From Sebastes aleutianus (lineage: Eukaryota; Chordata; Actinopteri; Perciformes; Sebastidae), in assembly GCA_916700875.1 (NCBI GenBank), contig CAKAKS010000062.1, positions 3,187,373-3,251,372 on the forward strand: DNA of 64,000 nt. Reading direction: 5' to 3'. How positions within the stretch are numbered: position 1 is the first letter of the stretch; every line of letters starts with the position of its first letter. Under the pieces are notes generated by a model that had not been told where the DNA came from, searched no databases, and saw nothing but the letters and a program-made list of their open reading frames with translations. A program made the translations under genes and the position numbers. Positions 21,379 through 34,207 of the stretch are shown here, piece by piece.

Positions 21379-23236
21379 CAGATAGGGTTCTGCAGGAGGT
21401 TGTAGATGAACATAAGATCAGTCTGAAGAAGAGATTTGAATGTGTGACTGAAGGAACTGATGAAACAGGAAGTGGAACCCTCCTCAACAGCATCTTCACT
21501 GAGCTCTACATCACAGAGGGACAGAGTGAAGAGGTTAATACCCAACATGAGGTGAGGCAGCTTGAGACAGCTTCCAAGACGAAGACCCTCCATGACACTC
21601 CAATCAAGTGCCACGACATCTTTAAAGCCTTACCTGACCAACAGGAACACATCAGAGTTGTTTTGACGAACGGCGTTGCTGGCGTTGGAAAAACCTTCTC
21701 AGTACAGAAGTTCACTCTGGACTGGGCAGAGGGCTTGGAAAACCAAGATGTCAGTCTGGTGATTCTGCTTTCGTTCAGGGAGCTGAACTTGATCAGAGAT
21801 GAGCAGTACAGTCTTCTCATGCTGCTCCATGTTTTCCATCCAAAATTACAGAAGGTCACAGCAGAGAAACTCGCTGTCTGTAAAGTTCTGTTCATCTTTG
21901 ACGGCCTGGATGAAAGCAGACTTTCACTGAATTTCAAGAACAAGAAGGTTGTGTCTGATGTCACCCAGAAGTCATCAGTCAACGTGCTGTTGACAAACCT
22001 CATCCAGGGGAATCTGCTTCCCTCAGCTCTCGTCTGGATAACTTCCCGACCTGCAGCAGCCAATCAGATCCCTGCTGCATGTGTTGACAGGGTAACAGAA
22101 GTACGAGGCTTTACTGACGCCCAGAAGGAGGAGTACTTCAGGAGGAGATTCAGTGATGAACAGCTGTCCAGCAGAATCATCTCACACATCAAGACATCCA
22201 GGAGCCTCCACATCATGTGTCTAATCCCAGTCTTCTGCTGGATCACTGCTACAGTTCTGGGCCACATGTTGACTACAGACCAGAGAGGAGAGCTGCCCAA
22301 GACCCTGACTGACATGTACTCACACTTCCTGGTGGTTCAGACAAAGAGGAAGAAGCAGAAGTATTGTGAGGAACATGAGACGAGTCCACAGGAGCTGACG
22401 GAGGCTGACAGGGAAGTTCTTCTGAAGCTGGGGAGGCTGGCGTTTGAACATCTGGAGAAAGGAAACATCATGTTCTACCAAGAAGACCTGGAACGGTGTG
22501 GTCTTGATGTCACAGAGGTCTTGGTGCACTCAGGAGTTTGTACAGAGATCTTCAAAAGAGAGTGTGTGATCTTCCAGAAAACAGTCTACTGCTTTGTTCA
22601 TTTGAGCATTCAGGAGTTTCTGGCTGCAGTCCACATGTTCCACTGTTGCACAAACAGCAACACAGAGGTACTGGAGGACTTCCTGAGAGAAGACAAGCAC
22701 AGAGAGTCATACCTAAAGTCTTTTTTCAAGAACATCTCAAAGTATTTTGGAAACAATGATAGTCGTGGCCCATCTCTGGATGTCTTCCTGAAGAGAGCCA
22801 TGGAGAAATCCCTTGAAAATAAAAATGGTCACCTGGACCTGTTTGTTCGCTTCCTTCATGGCCTCTCTCTGGAGTCCAACCACAAACTCTTAGGAGGCCT
22901 GCTGGGTCGGACAGACAACAGTCCAGAAATCATCCAGACAATCATCAACAACCTGAAGGCGATGAACAGAGATCATGTCTCTCCTGACAGAAGTATCAAC
23001 ATCTTCCACTGTCTGACGGAGATGAACGACCAGTCGGTACATCAGGAGATCCAAGAGTACCTGAAGTTAAAGAACAGATCAACGCAAGGACTCTCTGAGA
23101 TCAAATGCTCAGCTCTGGCCTACATGCTGCAGATGTCAGAGGAAGTTCTTGATGAGTTTGACCTGAGGAAGTATATCACAACAGATGCAGGACAACGGAG
23201 ACTGATTCCAGCTGTGAGGAACTTCAGAAAAGCTAA
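21379..23236 (+). CDS. NLRC3-like receptor: FISNA-NACHT exon
   Basis: One uninterrupted exon of about 619 codons, entered in phase 1 and leaving in phase 2 at aa|gtaagt. The order is: FISNA domain (SLKKRFECVTEGTDETGSG, LNSIFTELYITEG); NACHT with Walker A GVAGVGKT at 21672-21695, Walker B VLFIFDGLDE at 21885-21914 and the sensor-like ITSRPAAANQIP; then winged-helix and NOD2-like helical regions (FVHLSIQEFLAAVHMF), ending RRLIPAVRNFRKA. All nucleotide-binding motifs are intact and the frame is open, so it looks functional. NACHT NTPases bind ATP and oligomerise in cytosolic innate immune signalling; in fish this family is massively expanded. LRR exons follow downstream and no B30.2 exon is present. 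Confidence 0.96.
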
Positions 23237-24714
23237 GTAAGTTCAGATGTGATTAACTTTATAGATCAGTGTAGATTAGTAGTTTAGTTCTTCAAATATA
23301 CACACTATAAAATCATTCTTAAAATATTATATTCTTATAAGTGTTCCACGTGTTTATAACATAAATATGTCAGTTGTATTTTGTCACAAATGTTCTTGAG
23401 CTGTTTCAAATGTTGAGTGAAAAACAAGTTTCAGTAAGTTGTGTTTCTAGCTGTCAAGTTAATGAACACATTTATTCTATTTATTTCTAATATTTTTTAC
23501 ATTTTACAGTTTTTTTTCTCATTTGTCTTTTTTGGTGATGGAGGCAACATGTGAACCTGGTAAAACAAATGAAAAAACAAAAGATCAGCTGGTTGGTGGA
23601 GCGCTGGGTCTAACGGCAGCAACAGAACGTTTGCTGATCCGGCGGGGAGTCGGGGCGGTCCTGGGATCAGAGCCCTGGTGCTGGGGTTTGCACTGGCTGA
23701 ATTTGAGCTAACTGTTAACTGGGGGTACGTCTCCTGGAGCTACCGCACACTCTACTCCCGGCGGCGGGGAGGACGAGGGGGTGCGAGTCGATTTCTGGTT
23801 TCTGCTTCTTCTAGTTTAATCCAGACAGTACAGTGTCTGTTCAGAGCATGTCTGTTCAGAACGGGCCGAATGCTTGGATTGTGGTGTTGCTGATAGCAGC
23901 TTCCTTGAGAACCTCTCATACAAACATCTTCACACTCGACATTGTGCTTCCTTGGGTCCTGAGCAATACACTTGCCGTGACATAGTTGTATTACACACCC
24001 AAATCACGGCTACTCATGGTTAAGTACACTGGTGAAATACACTCTGTTTCACAGGAAAAAACAGACCCCGGTAGCTGTTACTCGCAGTCAGAAGCATTGG
24101 TGAAATACACTTAGCGGAGGTAATTTCTAAATAGGTGTATTAGTTGCTTGCTTTGACAAAACCACCACGGTTATAAAGTAGAGCATGGATTTAATTATCG
24201 GAGGTATTGTCCTGGAGGTAACATTATTAGTGTTATTTGTTAGTATCAAGTCTGACACTGGGGAAATACTGTCACACACAGACAGACAGACACACAGATA
24301 GACACACAGACGGACAGCCTTTTAGTTAGATGAACAAACTATCAAAACGCACACAGACCCTGGATGTATTATAGACGAGCCCTCGGTGCAGCTCTACTTC
24401 TTGGTCCTCTCATGTTGAACCGAGGGCAGACTGGACGCTACAGTGACTCATTATTGCCACTCGAGGTACAAGTAGGCTAGTACTACAAGAAAGTCAGGGC
24501 CGGACCTTGCTGGTTGGCAGTAGATATCTCTGCAGCACAATACATTGATGTATTTGGCATATCGTCAAAACTGTTACTTCTTCACATTCTTTTAATAATG
24601 TTAGTTAATTTGTTAATGTTTGAAACTAAAATTCTGGCCAGATCTTACATGTTGCACCTTTAAAGAACCTGGACCAAAAAAAAAACAAATTTCTGTTGCC
24701 TCCACACTGATCTG
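23237..24714 (+). other. Intron 1 of the LRR region, left part
   Basis: No exon recognised. It has a GC-rich patch at about 23590-23790 and a (cagaca)n-like run at 24275-24320. Confidence 0.5.
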
Positions 24715-25953
24715 GGGTCTCATTTATAACCGTTGCGTACACACAAAACGGGGCCTGAAATGTGCGTACGTCACTTCCCACGCAATAGTTGTGATCTATA
24801 AAAACAAACTTGACGGGAGAATGTGCGCACCGGTACGGAAACTTTGACCCGTGCGTACGCACATTATGGAGGCACCGAGGCAGGGGAAACTGGAGACGCA
24901 GATGGTGAGGTGGTGAATTGAAGCCAGACTGTAGACATTAAATGTCATTATACGTATAATGATGCCTCTCACACATTTAACTTCTCTTCATACTTATATC
25001 CACTTTATCATAAACATTTAAAAGCAGTGTTATTTGTGCTATTGAGCCATAACTATTTTATAAGCACCTTACAAATGTAAAATATATCAGCCAACTCAAA
25101 TCAAATTCTGCTCAATATCTCATCAGCGCCGTCTCACCATCACGTTTCCTCCACCTCCGGAGCTCAGAGGAGAGGGTCGGACTACCGACAGTCGCAGTCA
25201 GCTGTGGAGCAGCTGTTGAAATCCTCATCATCGGTTGTAGAAATCCAAGATTATATCAAATAGCATTAAAGAATGGCAGAACAGAGCGCCAATAGCTTTA
25301 ATAAGATCTTCTAATAGTGTGCAGATATCACCAAGTACCATATTCGTTTTCATAAAGTTGTTGTGTAAAATCGCTGCAGTGATGACGTGACTTATTAATT
25401 TATTTATGTTTTATTAGATTGGATTTTACTGATTGTCTTGATCATTTTGACAAGTTGTGAATCGATGATATCGATTGCTGTAAAGATATAAACACTGCAG
25501 TGACACTGGTAACATGCTGCATGGTGCTGGTGGATATACCGGCACTGAGGACTAAATGACGTGTATAACAGAATTAAGAGGGAACGAGTGTTCAGAGACC
25601 TCCTCAACTACAAGCACCTTGATCTCTGTGTCAGAAAAACTCCTTTTCTCGGTCTTCCTCTCGGTAGTTGCTGTGATTTACCGTAAAGATCAAACAGGCT
25701 CATTCACATGCAGAAACATTAATTAGGTGTTTTGCATGGACCATTTATGGTTGCATGTGGGCGTGTAGAGGGCGGAATATGAGGCGGATCCACGTGCGCA
25801 CATTTCCAGGTGGAGTGTGATTTATAAAGGGAACATTGCGTGCAGGTTTGCGGTTTATAAATCTGATTTTTTTTTGGCGTACGCCATTTTCGGCTTTTGT
25901 GCGCACGTACATTTTTAGTATGGATCCTACGCACTGTTTTATAAATGAGACCC
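24715..25953. mobile_element. 1.24-kb TIR element (GGGTCTCATTTATAA ends)
   Basis: The left end GGGTCTCATTTATAACC and the inverted right end GGGTCTCATTTATAAAAC match over 15 bases. CTG flanks both sides (24712-24714, 25954-25956), a possible 3-bp target duplication. Subterminal gcgtacgc-rich inverted blocks follow. There is no transposase frame. Three-base duplication would suit a Harbinger-type transposase; I cannot confirm the class. Confidence 0.75.
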
Positions 25954-25956
25954 CTG

Positions 25957-28027
25957 GTCTTGTAACTGCTCTGTATATAATCTGTTTTCATGTCTTTGAA
26001 GCACTTTGTAAAGTTGTTTTTGAAAAGTGCTGTATAGATGGATTCTACTTTTTACCATTGTTCTTTTTCTTCTTCTTCTTCTTCTTCTTATTATTATTAT
26101 TATTATTGGTTGAGAATGTAACTTTAGCTACAGCCACAGTGGCCACAAGTGACAATTATTGGGTAATGTTGAATGCTATGCTAACAGTGATTTGGTAGCA
26201 CAAGTGGAGAATATTTACCAAGTCAGTGAACTGAATCAGTAATTTCAGTTGCACAACAACATCAATCTAAAGTTTTAACATTACCATTAGCTTGGGTTGT
26301 GCCGGTGTAAAATATTTCAAACCGGTTTGATAATAAGCCAAATACCGGACCGGACTGGTGTACGGAATTTTACCACCAGGTGTCACACTTGACTCAGCAG
26401 AAAGAGAGAGCCCATGAATGAGAGTGGAGCGACTCCAGTCTACTTGGTGGCAGTAATGCACCTATAAGCTGGTTTGCCAACCGCCAATAAACACTAAAGA
26501 AGAAGAGGCGGCACCACATTACACGTTACCTCCTGTGTTTTTGGGCTCATCTCTTTCGTTGGCTTCAAATCTAAAATGTTGCCATATTGCCGCAGTTTTT
26601 GTTTTCTTTGAGACCAGCTCTGCCATGTCTCGTCTCGTCACCCCAAAAAAACACATGAACTTCCTAATCAACAAACCTCTTCCCCCTCCCTCCTCTACTA
26701 AAGTTTGATCTCCTTCATGTTGCCGGCCTCGGCTCACAGCCTGTCGGACACTAGTGGCTCCGTTAGTCTGTTTATAAACTAACATAATATCATAATATTA
26801 CGTTAATCACGTTGTCATATTGCTTATTAGTAATGTAATACAGGCTGGATTTAGCACTGTGACTCTGTTGGCACAGGTTGTTGATGTAGGCTACTTTCTA
26901 ATTTGCCAGAAAGTGTCATAATGACAAATGTTGGTTCCGCCGATTAGCAAAAATTCAAATCGGTTTAAGCTTGTACACCGGACCAGATCGGCTGAACCAA
27001 AAAAACACCCAACACTTGCATTAGCCACCGTAAACTACTGGTCATACCAGATAACGATTCTCGTTGTAAAACCCCTGAGGGTGTTGAATCGAGCAATGGT
27101 GCATTTTATTGCTAATGAATTCAAGTTATGTTCCATAATCTTGTTTTTAAGTCTTTCCTTTTATTCTGTTACTCAGAGAAGGAAACTTAGGTGTTTCTCT
27201 CTCTTGTTGGTGTAGAGAAGAGTAGTAGCAGGAAATACACAGCTTCCACCAATAACAGCAGTCTGATGAATACATAACAGCAGAATGGCAGAATTCAGAC
27301 TTTTTAAGAGATCTTATACACACCAAAGATCAATGCTATGTTTTTAATGCTGATACACTGATAACATCTTTCTGATGGCACTATGTTGAAAGTAATGCAA
27401 CCATATTGGTTTGTTAATTGTGTTTGTAAGCTGAATACGTTTGATGCTCAGAAAAGAGTGTTAATGACAAAACGCCATGCAGTCATCAAAATATCTAGTT
27501 ATATGAATGTTTAATTATGTACAGGTCTAATATTATTACGTGGGCTGTTTAATTTCTCTACCGTTTGGAAGCAGCCACTGAATTTTCCCATTTATGGACG
27601 TGAAACTGAGCCGGTAGCTAGCAAAAAGAGGTCAACTTTCTTAACTGTATTATTATTACTTATTCACTGAGTTTTAAAAATACTTCTAATCAAGAAGGCC
27701 TCATGCTAACTTTGTGGAGACAGACCTTGGGATCAGATCACACTGACAGATTGGACATTCGGGAAGCCTCAATGTAACTACATTTTCTCACTCTCCATCT
27801 GCAAGATTAAAGAAAAACAAATATTAAAAGTCTGCAGGTTGAGAGAGAGTGATGAGAGTTATTGTTTCATGTCAAACAGTGAGATAAGATTAGCTGAACC
27901 ACTGATGTGAGGAGCAAATGTTAATCAAAGAAGTATATGTCAAACTTTTTAGTCATCAAATGCATAAAGTAAATATAAACTGTCCTCTTTCATAATAACA
28001 TATTTTCAAATTTTTGTGTAATGACAG
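25957..28027 (+). other. Intron 1 of the LRR region, right part
   Basis: It contains a (ttc)n(tta)n microsatellite at about 26058-26107, short inverted ccggt-rich motifs at 26290-26350 and otherwise unremarkable AT-rich sequence. Confidence 0.5.
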
Positions 28028-28204
28028 ACTTTCTGAATGTGAACTCTCAGATACTCTCTGTGAAGTTGTGGCCTCAGCTCTGAAGTCCAACCCCTCCCAT
28101 CTGAGAGCGCTGGACCTGAGTAAGAACCAGACCATGCAGGATTCAGGAATGAAGCTTCTGTCTGCTGGACTGGAGAGTCCAAACTGTAGACTGGAGACTT
28201 TGAG
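28028..28204 (+). CDS. NLR leucine-rich-repeat exon 1
   Basis: The exon is 177 nt (59 codons), phase 2 to phase 2, acceptor atgacag and donor gtcagt. It encodes LSECELSDTLCEVVASAL, KSNPSHLRALDLSKNQTMQ and DSGMKLLSAGLESPNC, two ribonuclease-inhibitor-type LRRs. It is one codon longer than the other four, from an extra residue in the NQTMQDSG turn, and diverges most from them (SDTLCEVV in place of SEISCASL). The LRR domain is the putative ligand-sensing or autoinhibitory part. It joins the NACHT exon donor in phase. Confidence 0.92.
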
Positions 28205-28244
28205 GTCAGTTCACTGACTGTAGCTTATGTAGTTTGTACACAAA

Positions 28245-28410
28245 CTCTCTATGCACTGGCTCTGCTCCAGATGGCTCTAGAGAGGGGCATTCTTGTTTTT
28301 GCGTTAGCCACCGTAGCTCTCCAACACGCTTGGCACACAGGAGAGGCTTCAGTTGGTTGCAATCTTCTCACCTCACCGCTAGATACCGTCAGATCCTACA
28401 CACTGGACCT
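28245..28410. mobile_element. TTAA MITE remnant (one end)
   Basis: The segment ends acactggacct followed by TTAA (28411-28414) and resembles a common fish repeat whose terminus reads AGGTCCAGTGTGTAGG on the other strand. I cannot find the opposite end. Confidence 0.45.
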
Positions 28411-29035
28411 TTAACCACAGACATTATTTCAGGCATCTAACTAAAAACCCATTCAAAAAACCCATTGACTTCCAGACGAGGGAACAGGAAGTGCTAAAAT
28501 GCTAACTCAGTTCTGGGTTTCAGGACTCATTCCTGTAGCACTCAATTTGAACATGTCTAAAGGTGCAGCACTCTTCAACAAACACGTATTGCACCAACTT
28601 AAAGGCATGTAAGTGATGATTATGAATGACACCATCAAATTAGAGGTTTCTATGGTTCTAAGTTATTCCCACATTCTTTTTGACAGCAGATCTAACTGTG
28701 CTCTGTTTTCATGTTAGCAATGTCTTATTATTTGAAGCTGCAGACTTTTAGATTGCAACAACAACCGAATAAATATTCTGCATCAGAAACCTCTTTGCAG
28801 GTTCATATTTTTTTCAAGTCTATCTGAATACAATACTCACATGTTCATATGTACATTCAAAGAGTTATTGGTCTATCATCATTCCTTCTGTCTGTGAAGC
28901 AATCCCCGTATAACCTGAGGGTTACGAGATGAGGACAAAATCCACAGTCTTGTTCTATGTAAAATGACCTGTAAAGTTGATCTAAAACTAATCGGAGGCT
29001 TCAGAAGTCTAGGTTTTATGTATTAAGGCAGGGTG

Positions 29036-29334
29036 ACTGGGAGAAAATCAAATATCACAGTATTTTTGACCAAATACTTCAATATCGATATTGCGATGAT
29101 ATTGTAGGATTGACCATTGGTGCTTTCACAAAATATTTAAACAATGAGATTTTTGATAGCTAGAACAGTCTGGTAAGTTCAGAAAATGACATTACTTTAC
29201 TGTAATGTAGCCTTTAAAAGCAGGAGAAGACAACACTTATGCCAAATCACGATGTAACGATATCAAATATCTAAGATGATATCTCGTCTCATATCACGAT
29301 ATCGATATAGTATGTATATATTGCCCAGCCTTAG
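29036..29334. mobile_element. Short hAT-like MITE (TATCG-rich)
   Basis: It begins ggcagggtgactgggag, ends tatattgcccagcctta, and has many self-complementary atatcgatat runs, as in the fish MITEs whose ends read GGCTGGGCAATAT. The ends are only partly matched and no clean duplication is visible. Confidence 0.55.
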
Positions 29335-29448
29335 TATGTATCCAGTAAGTATGTTGTGTTTGACAGTTCCCTGTCCAGTTTCCTGCAGGAAGAATAGTAA
29401 CACAAAGAGGGAATTTGGTACTAAACAGTCTGTAACTTTGTTAAACAC

Positions 29449-30227
29449 TAGGGGTGGGAAAAAAATCGATTCACCTACAGTAATTATTGCGATTATTTTT
29501 TTACGATTTTGAAATTGATTTTTTAATGTGAGATTTGATATAAATTGATTTGCTCCATTTGAGTCAATGCGGAGGTAGAAGGAAGTAACCACATTTATTG
29601 TTGTAGTCTGAGAGATGTGACGTCATATCCGTTCCAACCAAAACTAACCAGCCGGCTGCCGCGAGCTGACATTTATGTTAAATGCATTCAAACGGCCGCG
29701 ATGAAGCTGACCAGGGATGTATAAAGAGAACGGAGCTGACAGTTAGAGGAAGTATACACGTGTGACTACATCCGGTTTTCAAAATAGGGTGTTAACAAAG
29801 GGAAATGTATATACAAAATACATATATGGAAATAACATTGACTGATTATATTCACAAGAAGTGTAAAACATTACATGTCCCTTATAAATTAAAAAGAAAA
29901 ATACGGATAATTTGTGAGAAATATCTTTATTCTTTGATTTTTGGGTTGCTGGAAAAAATGTAATAAATACTTCCTGACAATGACTGACATATTTGACTTC
30001 ATGACATCTCTGACTACATACATGCTGAAAAGCAAACATTTTTAATGGATTACTTTAGATATGATTCAACTTTTTCCCATGGTCTAGTGAGAAAAAAGTT
30101 ATCAAAAATCAAGATAAATCGCAAAATTAAATCACAATACTTGTAGAATAACAATACTTAAAAATCACAATACATATTGAATCGTTATAGTATTGAATTG
30201 GGAGATAGTTGAATCGTCCCAGACCTA
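29449..30227. mobile_element. Non-autonomous hAT element, copy 1
   Basis: The ends TAGGGGTGGGAAAAAAATC and (inverted) TAGGTCTGGGACGATTC are flanked by 8-bp near-duplicates ttaaacac (29441-29448) and gtaaacac (30228-30235). An 8-bp duplication is the hAT signature. A second member of the same family is at 43714-44736. Confidence 0.82.
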
Positions 30228-30544
30228 GTAAACACCCAACAACAAGTCCAACAAGTCTGATTTGATATTGATCCTCTAATTCCAGACTTGACAGAGATCA
30301 GCAGGATGTTATTGATGTGTGTTGAAATTAATAGGTGTATGAATGTTGTGGTGACATTTGGATGATGTCTGTAGAAGGCTGACATTATGATGATCCACAA
30401 TAACACAATGACAAAGTCACTCTACTCATTTTAGGGAAAGGCTCATTGATTAGGACATAGTACTGTTGAGCTACATATTTAAAACCTGGACACATCTGAT
30501 TGGATTATGAAATGATTTTTATCTACTTTTTTTATCTTATTCAG

Positions 30545-30718
30545 ATTGAAGGACTGCAGGTTGTCAGCGATCAGCTGTGCTTCTCTGGCCTCAGCTCTGA
30601 AGTCCAACCCCTCCCATCTGAGAGAGCTGCAGCTGAGTTACAACAAGCTGCATGATTCAGGAGGGAAGCTATTGTGTGGTTTACTGGAGAATCCACACTG
30701 TAGACTAAAGACTCTGGG
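30545..30718 (+). CDS. NLR leucine-rich-repeat exon 2
   Basis: 174 nt, 58 codons, phase 2 to phase 2, acceptor ttattcag and donor gtcaga. It encodes LKDCRLSAISCASLASAL, KSNPSHLRELQLSYNKLHD and SGGKLLCGLLENPHCRLKTL. The length and LRR pattern (LxxLxLxxN) are typical of teleost NLR LRR exons. The donor context ggg|gtcaga is weaker than in the sister exons. Confidence 0.93.
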
Positions 30719-31586
30719 GTCAGACACCATTTTCTACCTCTGTACCTCTGAGATTAATATGATATGAAAGTTGTGGTGACACTAAACTGCAGACATAAGG
30801 CTGATATTATACTGATCCACACTGAGTATCTTAATGCTAAAGTACATTTTCTTCTTCAGTGGTTTAGTTCATTGACTGTGGCAGAGCAATGTTGAGCTAC
30901 ACATTTTAAACCTTAATATATCACAACACCTGGCTTCCATCATGTTTTTTTAAAGAAATTATAAATGAAAAAAATACATGAATAAAAAGAATAAATAAAT
31001 AATCTCTATTTCAGTTATTAGACCATAATACATATATTCAGTATTTGTTTTTATATACATTTTATGAAGCTATATAATGCTTTACTGACTGAATAGTTTA
31101 AACTGAAGATGCTTTGATTTTATGACTCCACTATTTCTAAAATAAATATTGTAGATGTCTTATCTTATATATCTTTTGTTCACATTTCCCCAAAATCCAT
31201 CGTGACATATTTGACATATTTAGAAACTTTGAGATCTTGAGTTAAATCTTGAATCAATTTCTGTTAGTTTTTATTTGTGTTTGGCTGCACAACATGAGTT
31301 TGTACCGATGAATCCACTGGTGGAGCTGTCAGAGTTTAAGAGGTGAAGTCACTACGTCTTTATGGAAGTAGCAGCACGTTGTCATTCATATTAATGAGAG
31401 CTCTGTTTCACTTTTTGTATTTTACAGTTTTTAACCTGCATCCTGTTGGCTTCAGGTGTTTGGGGTTTACATTTTCTAAACTTCTACATTCTAAACCTTC
31501 TCCAGCTCTGAACAGATTATGAAACATTGAATGATTTCAAGCAGGAACGTTGTCTTCTAAACTTACATCATTTATTCTTTATTCAG

Positions 31587-31760
31587 ATTGTGGAGCTGCA
31601 GGTTGTCAGAGAGCAGCTGTGCTTCTCTGGCCTCAGCTCTGAAGTCCAACCCCTCCCATCTGAGAGTCCTGGAGCTGGGTGGAAACGAGCTGCTGGATTC
31701 AGGAGTGAAGCTTCTGTGTGGTTTTCTGGAGAGTTCACACTGTAGACTGAAGACTCTGAG
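31587..31760 (+). CDS. NLR leucine-rich-repeat exon 3
   Basis: 174 nt, phase 2 to phase 2, acceptor ttattcag and donor gtcagt. It encodes LWSCRLSESSCASLASAL, KSNPSHLRVLELGGNELLD and SGVKLLCGFLESSHCRLKTL. A complete LRR pair with no stop. The intron after it closely matches the intron after exon 4. Confidence 0.94.
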
Positions 31761-32463
31761 GTCAGTTCACTGTCTCTCTGTTACTATTATAGATCTTATA
31801 GGTTTAATTAACAATTAAACCTAATTAAACCATAACCCATAAAGTTGTTAATGTCCTTTTGTTCATATTTTCATGTTTCTTGAACTAAATTTAGTCTGCA
31901 GTCACAAAAGACTTGTGTTTCTTAAACAAACTGTAGAAAATGTCCACTGTTAGTTGTTAAGTAAATTAATGTTTATCATTGTTGGTAAATGGTCACATCT
32001 GGATACAGAAGATCTTCTGAACTAATATTGGTTTTATATTAATCAAGTTTACTTCATGAAGTAGAAATATTTCTCTGGTTTCTGCTAATTTCAATGTGTT
32101 TTGTCAAATAATGTCTGATCATTTATATTGATCCTTCAGAAAACACACACACCAAATGCAGCTGTTTAAATGGTCAATATAGTATTGATCCTCTAATTCC
32201 AGACTTGACAGAGATCAGCAGTATGTTATTGATTTGTGTTGACATGAATAGGTGTATGAATGTTGTGGTGACATTTGGATGATGTCTGTAGAAGGCTGAC
32301 ATTATGATGATCCACAATAACACAATGACAAAGTCACTCTACTCGTTTTAGGGAAAAAGTCATTGATTAGGACATAGTAATGTTGAGCTACACATTTAAA
32401 ATCTGAACACATCTGATTGGATTATAAAGTGATTTTTATCTTCATCATTTATTCTTTATTCAG

Positions 32464-32637
32464 ATTGAGCGAATGCAAATTGTCAGAGATCAGCTGTGCT
32501 TCTCTGGTCTCAGCTCTGAAGTCCAACCCCTCCCATCTGAGAGAGCTGGATCTGAGTGAAAACGAGCTGCAGGATTCAGGAGTGAAGCCGCTGTGTGGTT
32601 TTCTGAAGAGTCCACACTGTGGACTGAAGACTCTGAG
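32464..32637 (+). CDS. NLR leucine-rich-repeat exon 4
   Basis: 174 nt, phase 2 to phase 2. It encodes LSECKLSEISCASLVSAL, KSNPSHLRELDLSENELQD and SGVKPLCGFLKSPHCGLKTL. It is the closest of the five to the common teleost LRR exon. It and its upstream intron are a near copy of the next exon unit. Confidence 0.94.
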
Positions 32638-33304
32638 GTCAGATCATTGACTCTCTGTTACTGTTATAGATCTTATAGGTTTAATTAACAATCGCACTTA
32701 ATTTATGTACAAACATAACTTATATCCATAAATTTGTAAATGTCCTTTTTTTCATATTTTCATGTTTCTTGAACTAGATTTTGTCTGCAGTCACTAAAGA
32801 CTTGTGTTTCTTAAAGAAACTGTAGAAAATGTCCACTGTTAGTTGTTAAAGTAAATTAATCTTTATCATTTTTGGTAAATGGTCAAATCTGGATACAGAA
32901 GATCTTCTGAACTAATAATGGTTTGACATTGATGACGTTTACCTCATGAAGAGAAACATTTTTTTTTGGTTTCTGTTAATTTAAACGTATCCACAAATAA
33001 TGTCTGATCATTGATATTGATTGTTCGGAATACACACATAGATGAACACAGAGATCAGCAGGATGTTATTGATGTGTGTTGACATGAATAGGTGCATGAA
33101 TGTTGAAGTGACATTTGGATGATGTCTGTAGAAGGCTGACATTATGATGATCCACAATAACACAATGAAAAAGTCACTCTACTCATTTTAGGGAAAAGCT
33201 CATTGATTAGGACATAGTAATGTTGAGATACACATTTATAATCTGAGCACATCTGATTGGATTATAAAGTGATTTTTTATCTTCATCATTTATTCTTTAT
33301 TCAG

Positions 33305-33478
33305 ATTGAGGCACTGCAGTTTCTCAGAGATCAGCTGTGCTTCTCTGGCCTCAGCTCTGAAGTCCAACCCCTCCCATCTGAGAGTCCTGGATCTGAGTGA
33401 CAACAAGCTGAAGAATTCAGATGTGACGCTGCTGTCTTATCTTGTGGAGAGTCCAACCTGTACACTGGAGATTGTGAG
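33305..33478 (+). CDS. NLR leucine-rich-repeat exon 5
   Basis: 174 nt, phase 2 to phase 2, donor gtcagt. It encodes LRHCSFSEISCASLASAL, KSNPSHLRVLDLSDNKLKN and SDVTLLSYLVESPTCTLEIV. Its second repeat (VTLLSYLVESPTCTLEIV) departs from the LLCGFLESPHCRLKTL consensus, as the last LRR of such genes often does. It is the last LRR exon visible before the nested transposons of the following intron. Confidence 0.93.
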
Positions 33479-34207
33479 GTCAGTAGAGGGTCGGAGTCGG
33501 TCCATGCTGGTTTCAGCAGTATTGTTGTGATGTGTTTCCTCAGTTAAGCTGTGAGAGGAGAACGGTGACACACAGAGAGAGAGAGAACAGTCAGCCAATC
33601 AGATCAGCCAGAAGCTTGTTGTGATCATGTGTTAGAGTTGATGTGAAGAAGATGTTGTTGTTGTGTTCGTGTCTCCAGGAAATAAAGCTGGATCACAGCT
33701 GACAGCATCACAACATGTAAACTGTTGTACCATCAAATCTGATCCGAAAGTGTTTGTTCTCTCAATGATCAGTTCATCTTTGTCACAGCTCTGAGATCAG
33801 TCTGACTGAAGCCGCAAATCTCTGGCTCTTATTTCGTAGAACCATCGTTACATTTAGTAACCATGACATGGTTTTTATACTGACCAGAACCTCTGCTGAA
33901 GTCTAGTAATCATTTGTAATTCAAATGTCACTGAGACCCTGATTTCTAACACCTTTGAACCCTAACAGCAGTAAATCCATCATCAAAGTGAGCAGTGAAT
34001 AGCTCTCTGATTCTGCAGTAATGATGCCTTCAGGACTCTCAGCAGTTTATTTCCACTGTGTACTTCACTGTGTACGGTCTAAGACCTGCTCTATATATAA
34101 AGCGTCTTGAGATAACTTCTGTTATGATTTGACGCTATATAAAAAGAAATTGAATTGAATTCAGTGAAATCTACAGAGCCCCCCTAGAGCCCTAGGAGAA
34201 AATGTAA
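33479..34207 (+). other. Start of the last NLR intron
   Basis: It contains a (ga)n run at about 33574-33587 and a fragment of a common fish repeat (ctatatataaagcgtcttgag) near 34090. No exon seen. Confidence 0.5.

Larger units (their letters stand above)
30236..33304 (+). repeat. Duplicated LRR-exon plus intron blocks
   Basis: The about 200 bases before LRR exons 2, 4 and 5 (about 30255-30470, 32170-32400 and 33040-33250) are copies of one another, starting near gacagagatcagcag and running to gtagaaggctgacattatg and beyond. The exon 4-to-5 spacing is 841 bp and the 3-to-4 spacing 877 bp, with intron 3 and intron 4 alike for most of their length. LRR number thus grew by duplicating exon and intron together. 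Confidence 0.85.

Noticed and set aside
21506..22801. Minus-strand frames opposite the NACHT exon
   Set aside because: Shadows of a frame with intact Walker motifs.
26040..26140. Hydrophobic poly-Phe/Leu frame as a membrane protein
   Set aside because: It is translation of a (ttc)n(tta)n microsatellite.
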